From: Cacajao melanocephalus
Lineage: Eukaryota; Chordata; Mammalia; Primates; Pitheciidae
Length of the DNA: 64,000 nt
Direction: 5' to 3'
Assembly: GCA_963573385.1 (NCBI GenBank)
Contig: CAUYLG010021640.1
Location: 1-64,000, forward strand
Numbering within the stretch: position 1 is the stretch's first letter; the number at the start of each line of letters is the position of its first letter. This document shows positions 28,496 through 41,759 of this stretch, in pieces. The position numbers and the translations under genes are program-made. The notes under the pieces are model-generated. The model saw nothing but the letters and a program-made list of their open reading frames with translations, made no database searches and was not told the origin of the DNA.

Positions 28496-30414
28496 CACAG
28501 TATGGGTGACATCTTTAAAGAGAATGAATTGACACAGTGGTATGACCCATTTTAAAAAATGCACGGCAACTTCTTCATTGGTGCCTAAGTAGGGGATGCC
28601 ACTGGCCATTTGCCCTTAATCTTGGCAGTCTAAAGAACCTGAGGTGCCCTGGTGGTGATATGAGAGAGAAAAACAAAATGCAACCTCATTTCTTATTTAT
28701 TATTTCAAGCAGAAAATTGTTGTTATAAATATAGATATTTAGGATTGACAGGTCAGCCTGCCCTACAGAGTAACTAGGTTTTTTCAAGACAGCCATCAGA
28801 ATCCCTTCTGCTGGTCTTTGGAGAAGGGAAGAATGGCTACGATGCCCTGTCCCAACCCTTCCTGTGCCCTCCACAGCTCACCTGGCACCCCCCAACCACC
28901 AACAACCAGAATGCCTCCTGAGGCCCTGGTCGTCCAAGTTCACTGTCATGCGCTAGCATCACCACGTGCTTCTGGGAGGGTTGAGATGTTTTGAAAACAT
29001 GCAGACGCTAAATGATATTTATGGGTCTCTTGTTTTGCCCTTTCTATTTGTTCCATTCCTCTTATTCAGCTCAGATCTGCTCATCAAGATAAAGCTGCCT
29101 TCCCCTCCTAGATCAAGGGACAGTGAGGGCCACCCCCACTCAACTTCTTCATCTCTGCCAAAGCCACAGTTGTTTTCTGCCCATGATCCTCATGTTGGAT
29201 TGAAGCTAGGAGGTTCCTAGGAAAAAGAGCTGGAGAACAGTCCAGAAGTCACGAAATACGCTCCTTCTAGGGTTTCTCTTCTTCCTGCATGTTCGGGATT
29301 TGGCTTTTCCCTGATTGAAAATAATTCTGTTATGGTACTTTGCAGTGGCCGCTAAGACTGGAAGGGAAACGTACAAGTTTGTCCTTGTTAAAAAGGAATA
29401 TCTCAACCCCCCTGCATACCCATGAGTTTTTATTCAACCTTCCAACTCTGATACATTCTGAGCTTTTTGTAAATTTTTCTTTTTATTATTAAGTGCCTAT
29501 GATCTGCCTGGCCTTCTGTTTTTTTTTTTTTTTTCTTGATCTGTTAAATTACGCTTTTTATTTATACCTACAACAAAGTTGAGAAGGTGGGGGGGAGCGG
29601 CTGGCTTTTGATGCTTTCAAAACAAAGTCATGGAGAAAATAATGTCTATCATTTATTATTACTGCTTTTATTATCAAAACACTTGGCCATGAGTTGGCTC
29701 TTGCTAGTGATAGAGGCTGGGTCGGGGCTGTGCTGAGACATCAGCTCTATTAAGGAAGCCGTGTCACTGAACTGGGCCATATCTCAACCCTGGTTCCTTC
29801 TCCCCTTGGAGACAGGACTGGTAGAAAGCTGAGGTCATTTGTGCCAGGGAACTCTTTGTCACACCAAGGCCACCTGATGGTTCCTTCACAAGTGCCTCAC
29901 ACCTACAGACCCAGGTGTGTTTGTGGTGTTCTTTGTCTCCAGACGCTATCTGGAAACTGAAGGGAAGGCTAATCAAGGACAGGTCTGGATAGACCAGGAG
30001 ACGCAACGACCAAGGGTCTACTTTGGGGCTGCCCGGGGTCTCACTGGTACCTGGGTTACCTTGGAGCACTTCCATTGCGGTTCACAGTCAATCCAAAAGT
30101 CAGGGAAATTCTCATTTTCTTTTTTCCAGGTCTTCCAAGAGCTACAGATTCAAACAGATGCTGCATCTGTCCAAAGTGCAGGTTGTCGCCTGTGACAGAG
30201 AGGAAAGGCAGGACGGGGACAAAGACCAGGCCCTCACAATCGGTCGAGGAAATTCTCTCGTCTTCATGCTGGCCTCTGACCCTTGTGTCACCGCGTTTCC
30301 GTAAGTGCCAGCAGTTTTAATTACAGGTTTACAAAGCTAAGATCTTCAGGAAGCGGCTGGTCCTTTCACTAACTCACGACTATTACAACAAACAGAACGT
30401 GACAGAGTCTTCTA
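28496..30414. other. Intergenic, no gene recognised
   Basis: A T-run of 17 lies at about 29518-29534. The rest looks unique and non-coding. Confidence 0.4.
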
Positions 30415-30612
30415 GAGACTCGACCAAGAAGTGTCACTTCCAAAAAATACATTGTGTGAAAGCACAGCACCCTTGAAAATAGGAGTGTGTCAGGGAGAAG
30501 GCTCTGAAGACGGTCATCCTGGCAAGGTCTGGGTCCTTGACAGACTCCAGCTCTCACAAAAAGATGTTTTGGAGGAAGGATGTAGATTTCCATTTACTTC
30601 CATTATGTTACA
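30415..30612 (+). repeat. Copy B of a local direct duplication (unclassified)
   Basis: Partner of 28325-28495, in the same orientation. It has about 15 extra bases after 'ggtcatcctggcaaggtc'. Confidence 0.55.
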
Positions 30613-32514
30613 AGACAGCCTCATAGCCTATTTTTGCTTTTTTCTGCATTTCATACAGATTAGTTGGCTTTTAAAGAAAGAATTGGGTTGTGTGCAAAGA
30701 TATGAAGAGAAGAGAAACAGTTGGATGTTAGTAATTCACTACCAATTCCCGGACTCAAGCTGTTAGTTCTGTGTCCCTAACAAGATTTTATTACACAAAC
30801 AATGGCATTTCTTTTCCTTAAAGCACATTTGTGATCATATAACCCAATGAGTCCATTTACCATGTAGGAAATTGGACACAAGAAAGAGGGCTCCTTCTGT
30901 CCCCATTTGAAGGATGGGGACTCCTAGGCTCCCACCAAAAACAGAGTTGAAATGGGGTGTTTATTTATCCATTACACACCCTGATTCCCCTTCACAGACT
31001 GTAGGGTTCTTCTGTGGGAAAGGGTTGCTGGGATGGTGAGATGCACACAGCGTTATGAGGGTGACTTCTTCTTTGCTTTGGGAAGGGTTGCCCGTGTCAC
31101 CTGTGTCAAAGGGACAAAACTTCCAAAAGTTCAGCATGTGTTCCTTCAATTTGAGACACAAAGGTCATAGAAACATTGCCTTCAATGTTCTTTCCCGTTG
31201 ACGCACGTAAACCACATGCTGCTGTAGACATGCTCCACCTGCCTCCCTCGCAGACCAGGTCCCTCCAGCCCCCAGCCTGCAGTTAGCCCAGAGCTCAGCA
31301 CGCAGTAGAACCCACAATACCTGTTGCACTGACCCTTCCTGCTCTTCCGGCCTCTTCCTGAAGCCTCTTCATCTCCCCTTGCCATCCAAATTCACCTAAG
31401 CCCTCCATTGGCTGGCGGTGCCATCTGATCTGGAGACCCACAGGAACAGGGGGGTTGTGTGCCCCCCAGGTCAATACTGAGAGCCTCTGCTGCCCCTTTG
31501 TAACACACCTTCCCCAAAAACAGAGATTTTGACTGAGGAATTCCAGACACCTCTGGAGAGACCTCATACATGGAACCTTCTCAGTGTATTTCATGAACCA
31601 TGTACTTTCCAGCCTAAATGGTCTTCCTGACTCAGGCACTCCCAAACTGAGAAGCTCCAAGGAATTTAGAAATAGCCTAGAACCTGAAGCCAAGAAGACC
31701 AACATTGGAATCCTAAATCTGTCTTTTCCTGAGTATCTTCCCTGGACAAATTCCGCTCAGTTTCCTCATCTGTTAAGGAATAACTTTATCTGCACTATAG
31801 AATTTTGAGGAAAAATAAATAAGCTGCTGTCACACATAGTTTAGAGAACTAAGAATGAAGCAGTTTAGGAATTGCTGATACAGAATTTCTCGCACTTAAC
31901 AGGTGCGTGATGCAAGTGCTGGTTGCTAACTGGTTTTTTTGGGTTTGTTTTTGTTTTTTTTGTTTGTTTGTTTGGTTGGATGAGGGGAGATCCAGGCCAG
32001 TGAAGATGGCCTTCACAGCCAAGATGATTGATAAGGTCAGGATTGCTAAGCTTCTGATCTCAGTCCATCTCTGAGGGGTGACTTGGGAAATCTCCCGCAA
32101 CCTCCCTATTTGCTTCAAATTGATCTGGCAAACTGCTTAATGGTAAAGTGTAGAGATATAAACACCTGCAAAAGGAGTGGCCATGAAGAAGTTTCACTCA
32201 GCCACCTTAAAGAGGCCCAATTTATAACAGAGAAGCTTGCAGCCCCACTTATGAACTGAGAGGTTGACTGAGCATCACAATAAAAAACCAGCTCCGCAAA
32301 GTTTGTAGCCACAGATGCAGGGCTTTGGCAGGAAATGGTTAGGGTTGTGTCACCTTCTTTTACCTTCTGAAATATTCTAGAAAAATGGCTTATATTTTAT
32401 CCTTGTAGTAGATAACTGTGGTCCTATAAACTCCATGGGATCAGCTCATAGTGTACAAGTTAGGAGTCATAATTAATGTTTGTGACACTCTTTCTTGAGA
32501 GCGAAACTTTAGAA
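30613..32514. other. Intergenic, no gene recognised
   Basis: A T/G-rich low-complexity tract lies at about 31932-31976. No coding or repeat consensus otherwise. Confidence 0.4.
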
Positions 32515-32640
32515 TACTAATAATAATAATGGTCCACAGTTACCCAGAACTCACCACGTGCCCGCCACTGTAGTGAGTACTTGATATACAATAAGTCACC
32601 CACTTCCTTTCTGACACAGATGCCCTAGTCACATATGAGA
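32515..32640 (-). repeat. MIR fragment, antisense
   Basis: 'aataataataatggtccaca' and 'cacgtgcccgccactgtagt' match an antisense MIR 3' portion. Confidence 0.5.
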
Positions 32641-32964
32641 TAAGAGTCTTTCAAACTGGACGTCACAAATGGATTTTCTCCTTGCAGACTGGCTTCCACC
32701 AAGTTAGAAAAAAATTCTTTCTCTTACTAATGTGGGAAGTTCCACCCTCTCCAATATCAGGTGACCAAGAGAGCCCTGGCATCTCCATCCACGCTGGCCA
32801 GAGCATGCCCATGCCCTTTGAACTGTCCCTCTCGTTGTGGTCTCTGGGATATCATGCAATCATGTGATTGCTGGTTTTGGTTCATCCGAATGGGTTCTGT
32901 TTACAATGTCAGCACAGGCCAACCAGCATAGGCAACACTTCTTTTCATAAAAAGGAACTTCAGA

Positions 32965-33050
32965 TACTGTGCTTCTAAGAGAATTAAATGAGTTAATGCA
33001 TGTAAGGCTCTGAGCATGGCGCCTGCCCGGGGAAGGGGTTGGATGGTTTG
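32965..33050 (+). repeat. MIR 3' fragment, sense
   Basis: 'attaaatgagttaatgcatg' followed by 'aaggctctgagcatggcg' is a typical MIR tail. Confidence 0.65.
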
Positions 33051-33064
33051 AGAACTACTAGAAT

Positions 33065-33450
33065 GCTTGCCTGCAAGGGCTGCCATAACAGTGAACCACA
33101 GACTGGGTGGCTTAAATGGCAGAAATGTACATCTCCCAGTTCTGGGGGCTGGCAGTCCAAGATCAAGGTGTCGGCAGGCTTGGTTCCTTCTGAGGCTGTC
33201 TCCTCGGCTGGTAGATGGCTGGCTTCTCCCTGCATCTTCACATCCTCTTCCCTTTATGCATCTTTGTGCTCAAATGTCTAGTTTTTGTAAGAACACCAGT
33301 CACCCTGGATTAGGGCCCACCCTAACAACCTCCCTTTAACCTGACTCCTTCTGTAAAAATCCTGTCTCCAAGTAAGGCCACAATCTGAGGTACTGGGGAC
33401 TCCAAAACATAAATAAGGTTGGAGATAGGTGGGCACACAAATCCACCCAC
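33065..33450 (-). mobile_element. MLT1-like (ERVL-MaLR) LTR, antisense
   Basis: The inverted LTR order is clear: 'cagactgggtggcttaaatg', 'gcagtccaagatcaaggtgt', 'ggattagggcccaccctaac', then 'aatctgaggtactggggact'. It is a solo, non-coding LTR. Confidence 0.75.
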
Positions 33451-33984
33451 TGCCAAGGGGCTGGTATGACTGTACTGCAGAGAGTTTGCTGCAGGGACAG
33501 GGGGTTAGGGGGCTGGCCGAGCAAACAGGTAAGACAAACTGAGCCTGAAAGCTGGCTGGAGACCAAGTCCTCAAGGGCTTTAAGTGCTGATGAGGACAAC
33601 GGGGACACACAGAGGATGAGCCCCTCGCCTAGTGCTGCCTGAATTCTACCAGGGAGGTGGGGTAAGGACATCCTAAGACTTGAAGCAACAAAGAAGCCTC
33701 AGGGCTGGGCCAGAATTGGACTGACCCAGCCGTGGAGTGGAGAAGCCACCGTGGAAGCCCCAGAAGTGCTCCAGCTCCCTCGTGCAGACATTGCCAGAGT
33801 ACCAGCCCTTCAGGTATCATCAAGAGAGGCGGCATGACAGCGTCAAGCTGGATCCTGCCCTCTGGGGGTTACGATCCGGTAAGGCATATGTGTGCGTGAA
33901 AAAAAAATCATGGAGTCAGACCTGATGTTTCTCAAGAGAAAATCAGATGGAATAACAGGAGGGCTCAGGAAAAGGCAGTATATT
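33451..33984. other. Intergenic, no gene recognised
   Basis: GC-moderate, possibly a decayed L2 in part. No gene. Confidence 0.35.
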
Positions 33985-34395
33985 CATTTCAGGGGCCGCA
34001 GTAACATATTACTGGAAACAGCTCTGGGGCTAGAAGTCCAAAGTCAAGGGATCCGCTGGGTGGGTTCCCCTGGGAGACTCTGAGGGAGAACACGTCCAGG
34101 CCTTCTGGCTTCCGGAGGCTCCTGGCATCCCCCATGCTCCTTGGCTTGTAGATGCATTGGTTCAGTCTCTGCCTCTGGCCTCACATGCCCTCTCCTCTGT
34201 GAGTCTTCTCCTTTGTGATTTTAAGGATACCCATCACTGAATTTGAGGACTACCCTGAGCCAGGATGATCTCATCTCAAAATTCTTACCTTAATTATGTC
34301 TGCAAAGACTCTGTTTCCAGATGTGACCGCCTGCACAGGTACTGTAGGTTAGGACTTAGACATATCTTTCTAAGGGACATAGTTTGAGCCACTGG
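33985..34395 (-). mobile_element. MaLR-like LTR remnant, antisense
   Basis: 'ccttggcttgtagatgcatt', 'tctgcctctggcctcacatg', 'ctgtttccagatgtgacc' and 'aggttaggacttagacatat' follow the inverted order of an MLT1-type LTR. Confidence 0.6.
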
Positions 34396-36069
34396 AGGCA
34401 ATTAACCTCAATGAGAGAAAGGGGAGAATTTGGGGATAAGGGGCAGGGATCATTCTGAGTTGGCCCTTGTGGGGAGAGGCAGGATTGGGCCTTTGGATAA
34501 GAATGGAAAAGACATTTCAGTAGAGGGACAAGAGGGGTGAATGCTCAGAGGGGCAAAGCACCCTTCACCCACAGAAGACAGTAGCCATAGCAGAGGAAGG
34601 GCTGAACTGGATTTCACATCTGCCCGTCCCTTCCTCTCTGCTCCATAAGCTACTCCCATCATCCCCAGTGATCAACACTGAGTTAAATAACACAACAGAA
34701 ACGCTGAACGAGGAGTGCCCGTTCCCTCCATTCCTGCAGAGCAAGTCCAGCTTGGCCTAGTCCTGAGTTATGTCACTCCAATCCCCATGCAAACATGTGT
34801 GCTCAGTCAAAAGCATCCAAGACATTAGCATGACCCAGGAATAAGCATCTCCCTGCACCTCAACTTTGGTGCTTTGAGAGTAAAAAAGTACTCTATTATG
34901 AAGACAAACCCTGGTATAGTAAGAAGGAGACTTCAGCAGTGGCATGGGATTGTGTAAGAAGGGGATAATAATTCTCTTTTCTCAGGTTTATGGTAAGGTG
35001 TAAGGAAGATAAATGTGTAAAATGTGTAACAGAGAGTCTGACCTATGGGAAGGCCCCAATAATGGTAGAGAGGGGAAAACAGAGAGCTTGGGAGACTCTT
35101 ACACTCTCTTTTGTCATTGTGTCCCTTCACTAGAAAGGTTTTAGGAAGACTAGTCCAAAAAAGGTACCAGAGGGGTACAGGGTGGAAAGGCACAGTGTGG
35201 CCTCGTCGTGAAAGAGCTTAAACATCAGCCTGAGGAATTTCTGCTTTTTCTGTAGCTAATGGAAAGCTGATACCACAAAAATCAGTGAAGTCAATGTCTT
35301 GTGCCAGATTAATATGACGCAAAGAGTTAACAATTACTTGGTGCATTTGGGCCATGTCAATAACTGATATATCACATGCCACTTTTCCTGCTCTTTGCAA
35401 AGTAGTCTAGAGCTTTACAGAATGTGATGTTGTTATCTAACTAACTGGAGACACACATTTCTTTTGCCACCAAAAAATAAGGCTGACATGGTCTTTAGAA
35501 AAGCCATGTTTGCAAAATGAGCCATCCGTCCTGGCTGGCAAGATCATCCTTTTCAACCAGTCATTTGGTTGCTAGTCATTTTGTCACCCACTTGTGCTCT
35601 GACTGTTAAAATTTGTTAATTTCTTTTTTAAAACCCACATTGAGTCAGACTGTTAACTCTGTCGTGGGCATTTCCACCGCTCGACACAGAGCTTCTTAGC
35701 AACAGAGGAGGTGGGACTTTTGGCAAATGCTGTTTATCCATCTTTGAAATGAGACATTCATTGCAAATGAATTTAAAATGAAATTCCTGTAAAAAGCATT
35801 TTTTTAATCAGTGATAGTTTTTGCCTTTTTATTTTTCACTTGCCCATAACTTTCTGGAAATTTCTACTTTGGGCTGAATTTTCTCATAATTGTTTTCAGT
35901 ATAAGTTTGCTTTGTTTTTTATTAATGGAAAGTTTAAGGGGGGAAAAATCCCTTTGGTAACTTTTAAGTTATGAGAATATTTTTTAAAATACACTTTTTC
36001 CAAGTAAAAGAAACCTTTGAACATTTTTAAAAAATCAAAACCTTTGCATTTGAGGTCTATAGTGGACTG
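34396..36069. other. Intergenic, mostly unique
   Basis: 34965-35065 looks like a MIR tail ('ataaatgtgtaaaatgtgta'). 35.6-36.06 kb is AT-rich and unclassified. No gene recognised. Confidence 0.4.
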
Positions 36070-36240
36070 CAGGCAGTGGTTCTCAGTATTGTCTTCACTT
36101 TGGAACCCTTTAACAAACTTTTAAAAATACTGATGCCCAAGTCAAAGATTCCAAAACAATCGGACTAGGTCCAACCCAGGCCTTGGGATCATCGGGAGCC
36201 CTGCAGGTGATTCTCATGTTCCAGATTCACTGAGTAGTAT
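36070..36240. mobile_element. MER5A-like DNA transposon (hAT-Charlie) fragment
   Basis: 'gtggttctcagtattgtctt', 'cttttaaaaatactgatgcc' and 'cctgcaggtgattctcatgt' are typical of this short non-autonomous element. Confidence 0.65.
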
Positions 36241-36954
36241 CCTAGGATGCAACCACCCCAATATCCAAGCTCTAAAAAGGATGCAGAGGTCTTGCAGAGT
36301 GCAGAAGGGAAAATTAATTCTTACTGGGAATAATTTTCTTTCTGTTAAGAGAAGAATACTTATACTTTTTACTATGTGAAATATACAGCTCTGAGAAAGA
36401 TGTAAAAAAAATTTGACTCACAAGTCTTTATATAACCCACACCCAACCAGTCAGCTATCATCAGGATCATCACTTTCTGTTTCTTAGGGAGATATTCGCT
36501 CTTCACCATCTCTCGTAGTAACAAACCTCCTGCCCAGCTTTGGACAAAGCGTTTCTCTGTATTCTTGTGGCCATCAGAGAAAAAGAGAGAAACTCTGGGG
36601 AACCAGCCATTGTCATGGTTCTGTGGCCACATTTTCCCATCATTTGGGGTCTTTTCCTGAGCTTTTATAAAAGTTTTTACAAGGAAATTCCTCTACCAAG
36701 GGCAGCTAGGATAGAATTCCAAAACAGACCACAGAGAAAACCATACTCACTATCACAGAGGAAGTACATCCTCCCTCCCTGTCTGGGTAGAGCCTGATAC
36801 ATAAAGTCCCAGAAACCAGAAGGTGACTCTGCCTCCTCCTCCCTTCTGATTCTTGGGGCTGATGGATCTCCTGCCGTTTGATGACATTCCGTCACCATCA
36901 GCTGCAGAGCTGTAGCCAAGCATGCTTCATGCTCCCGGATGGGCCCTACCAGAA
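36241..36954. other. Intergenic, no gene recognised
   Basis: Nothing identified. Confidence 0.4.
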
Positions 36955-37065
36955 TTCATCTAGTCCATGAGCCTTTACTGAACGCCAACTACACGCAAGG
37001 CCCTGTGGAGAGGAGATCAACATTAACAGGACACAGCCCTGCCCTCATGGGAAGACAGTCAAGCA
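36955..37065 (-). repeat. L2 3' fragment, antisense
   Basis: 'gcctttactgaacgccaact', 'caaggccctgtggagaggag' and 'cagccctgccctcatgggaa' match the antisense L2 end. Confidence 0.6.
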
Positions 37066-38828
37066 GGCTACCGCAGGGGACACCCCCCGGGCTTTGCCCC
37101 TCCCTTGTTCAAGGACCAGAGTGTCTGAAAGTCACAGGAAAGTTTTTTGATCACTATGAAAGTTTAACACGTTCACTGTAAAATAATTTGGCAATTTTAT
37201 ACCAAAGCAAATAGTACCATGGAGTAGATTCCAACATAGACAAATGTTAGTTGCAAATTTATTGTAAATACGAGGAGAAAACGTAACACTAAGCAAGTTT
37301 TTTAAATTGCTCTGTGAATTAGGAAGGCACTGCCATTCTTGTGTTTCGTAGCAGAACACTGCAGATGAGCTGAGGAATACCAGGCAGGGCTCCCAGGAAG
37401 ATGTCTGAGGACTCTCTGGTCTTAGACAGTCACACTCATGCCAAGCAGGTCCCTTGATTGCCACAGAAGAAACTCAGGCTTCTTTGTGATTGTGTGTCTC
37501 AGACATGGCTCCTTTTTCAGGGGAAAAAGTGGTTTCCCTGTTGAGAAAAAGCAGTACAGGAAATATTTACGTATTTCACTAATTTAATAAGCTCTGAGTA
37601 AAATGTATAAATCTTTGCATCCAGGGACCGTTGCCAAAATGTGTGCAAGTTCTTGGAATCTGCCTTCTTTAAAGCTTTTAATCGTATCATGACCGAAACA
37701 CAACAAACAAACAGTAGTGTGCAGGAAGCAGGCTAAGGACAGGGCTGAAAACCTGCAGGAAGATGTCCACTCGGGACTCTTGTGGGGACCCAGGCAGCAT
37801 CCCCCCAGTCTCCTCATGTTGACTTCTGCCCATGGGATGCAGTGTCTCCGAGATTTGATGTTTGCATCCGGCCATTTTGTTGACAACTCCACTTTGAGGA
37901 CTGCATTGTTAACGTTGTCTCACTATTGGTTCCTAGGTTAGGCTTTACATACTTCCTTTTTAAAACCCTGTCTTCTCTCATCCATGGCCAGCAGGAGGGC
38001 TCCACCTCCTGCCGGGATGGCTCCAGCGCTTCTTGGAAAAGGCTGTGGGAAGTCTCCCTTCTGGCTGGCTTCAAAAGCTTCTCCCATAAAAGCTGGGCAA
38101 AGGTCTTTGTCAGACTCATTTGGAAAAAGGCTCCTCGGACATGAGTAGTGAGTAGATTCTAGAACACAATCTGCTGAGTTTGTAAATTAATCCATGTTTT
38201 TGGACTTAATGCAAACATCCTCAATCCCTGTTCTCAGATGTCCTAGTTATCTGCAGAATTCCCCTTCGGTTAGGAAGTAGGTTTTTCATGTCTATCTGAT
38301 AACCTGGCTTTTTATTTGAAATGCCTCCAATGATAGAAAACAGGAACTAAGTGACTTTCATTTAAGGAAGCAAAACTCCTGTCTGCCTGTCACATTCTAG
38401 AGAGTTTAAAAATGAGAAGAAGGAAAACAGCCGCCAAAAAAAAAATGTAATTTCCTCTTTGACAATTATTTCTGAATAGGAACTTGAGCAATCACACTCG
38501 AGGAGGTAAGGTTTTTGTCCCACTTGAGTTGCTCAGAAGTATGCAAACCGACGCCCTCTTGATGCTATGGGGTTGGCCCACGGCTTTGTGTGGTCCTTGG
38601 ATGCAAAGATTTGAGTTTCTGTCTCTACTGCCAACTCCAAACTTCCTGGAGCTTTCCTAGTCTCTGCCTTCAGTGACTCTGACTTGAGTGTCTACTGCTT
38701 TCAAACCACCTGCCTGCCTCTTCCCTCTGTCTGTATCTGTCACATGGTAGAGTGGCCCACAAGGCAGAGAACTCATACCAAAACCCCGACAGAGAAACAA
38801 AGACAGGCATACTTTGTCAACTTAAAAG
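37066..38828. other. Intergenic, no gene recognised
   Basis: Unique-looking. Short ORFs here lack recognisable domains. Confidence 0.4.
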
Positions 38829-38835
38829 TATATAC

Positions 38836-38860
<25 letters not shown>
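38829..38860 (+). repeat. (TA)n microsatellite
   Basis: About 30 bp of alternating TA, followed by further AT-rich sequence to about 38895. Confidence 0.93.
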
Positions 38861-38866
<6 letters not shown>

Positions 38867-38895
38867 GATGTGTATTCCTATATAAATATGTATAT

Positions 38896-38945
38896 TGGTT
38901 GTTTAAGCCATCTGGTCTGTGGTGTTTTGTTATGGCAGCCCCACC
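38896..38945 (+). mobile_element. MLT1-like LTR 3' end, sense
   Basis: 'ttgtttaagccatctggtct' then 'gtgttttgttatggcagcc' is the typical LTR terminus. The upstream part is not recognisable. Confidence 0.55.
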
Positions 38946-38947
38946 TG

Positions 38948-38948
<1 letters not shown>

Positions 38949-38982
<34 letters not shown>

Positions 38983-38993
38983 TGTGTGTGTGT
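38949..38993 (+). repeat. (TG)n microsatellite
   Basis: About 22 TG units with one TT interruption. With the (TA)n at 38829 it forms a compound repeat region. Confidence 0.95.
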
Positions 38994-40144
<1,151 letters not shown>

Positions 40145-40169
40145 TGATAACAATTTATGGGGTCACTAT

Positions 40170-40620
40170 GTGTTTCAGGCATCTATGACTGAATAATAAC
40201 CACCCCAAAACTCAGTCTCCTAAAATACCATCAGTTTCTGATTTAGCAGATTCTATGAGTTGGCTGGGCAGTTCCACTGTCGGTTTCACCTGGGCTCACT
40301 CAGGTGACAACATTCAGGATCGCCCAAGACAGCCTTACACACATGTCTGAGAGTTGGTGTTGGTTGTGGGCTGGGCACCTTGTCTCTCCTCCACATGGCC
40401 TCTCATCCTCCAGGAAGCTAGTCTGGCTTCCTCACGTGGCCATCTCAGGGCTGCATTCAAATGGGCAAAGGTGGAAGCTTCAAGGCCATTGGAGCACAAC
40501 ATCCCTTTTTCTACATTCTACAAGTACTGAGAGCAGCCCCACAGAAAGTGGGGAAGTAGACTCCGTGTCTTGATAAACGCCGCCGCAGAGTGTGGCCACA
40601 TTTCATGAACCACAAGATTG
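40170..40620. repeat. Old LTR-like interspersed repeat, family uncertain
   Basis: 'accaccccaaaactcagtct', 'gttggctgggcagttccact', 'ctctcatcctccaggaagct' and 'agtagactccgtgtcttgat' follow a common old mammalian repeat related in style to the one at 4307-4787. Confidence 0.5.
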
Positions 40621-41007
40621 CAGCAGATTCTAAGTCACCTCCGCTCTCTCACTCTGTGAGTGAGAAAGGGTAAGTTGGGGAAGTAGTGCTCCTGAGATGG
40701 TGCTCCTCAATGGAAGGACACTGAGGCCCAGCTTCCCACCCAGGCAGAGAACGTACCTGCTGCTTCTAAGATTGCCCAGTGCCTGTGGTTACAGCGGAAA
40801 AGGATCCCATTATAACACTGACAGATCTGTTGACCCCGAAAACCGTGGTTGAGATAACTGGTTCAGCTGCATGTTGGAATTCTCTGGAGAATGTTTTTAA
40901 ATCCTGAATTCTCAACGGGCAGAGAGATTCCACTAATGCCTTATTTATTCTGTCGACCTGGTCATTTGTGTGTGGTAAACATGCGTCATGAAAGGATAAT
41001 ATTACAC

Positions 41008-41039
<32 letters not shown>

Positions 41040-41759
41040 GTTCTTGTAGGTAGTGGTCAAGGAAGCTCACCTTCAAGTGTTTAGGGATTTTCCAAGGAGC
41101 ATTTGTGAAGCGCTGCACTCTCTCGCAAAAAACAGATGCCCTGTGGACATACAGCTGGCTCTTAGGTTCAAGACAAGCTTGTGCACCTGGTGGTCTATTT
41201 GGCTTCCTTAACCCAGGCCACTGGAAGTGAGTCACCAATAGAGGAATACCACATTTATTTGAAAAGATTAAGTAAAATGAGTGAAGTCTTTGCTGAGTTA
41301 GGTCTCGGGGCTCTAAGTGAGCCAAGCAGTCGACGCCTTATCTCTTCTGTTTAGCCACCTGGTAAAAGGTCTTGGGCTTATTCTCAAGATAAAAAGGTGA
41401 AAGATTCCTGTGGAGTAGCCCTCAGCTTTTGTCTGGGAAAACGGGGTTGAGCACAGCAATCAGAAGCAGAAACGTGTCCAAATATCAAAGAAACAGAAGG
41501 ACAGCTTCAGGCGGGGTGCCTGTTTTACTCATTCTTAAAGGTGGATATTTGTGTACTTCATACTGTGTCCTCTGGGCCCGTCTCGGGGTGTAAGAATGAA
41601 TTTCTCCAATTTAAGGACCTGCAGTCTAATTTCAAGGGACAAGGTAAATGTAAAAGCTAGCAAAGAATCATGGAATAACCTAGTGATTATTAAAATGCTG
41701 TTAAATAAACTACTCCAAAGCCAGGAAGCAGTAATATGTAAAATGCATTTTACTTTTTA
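40621..41759. other. Intergenic, no gene recognised
   Basis: Contains an (AC)n microsatellite at 41009-41035. No other repeat or gene seen. Confidence 0.45.
41009..41035 (+). repeat. (AC)n microsatellite
   Basis: About 13 AC units. It generates spurious Val/Cys-rich reading frames on the opposite strand. Confidence 0.93.

Noticed and set aside
33065..34395. Possible endogenous retrovirus with internal genes between two LTR-like blocks
   Set aside because: Both blocks are solo MaLR-type LTRs. The about 530 bp between them has no gag, pol or env similarity that I can see.
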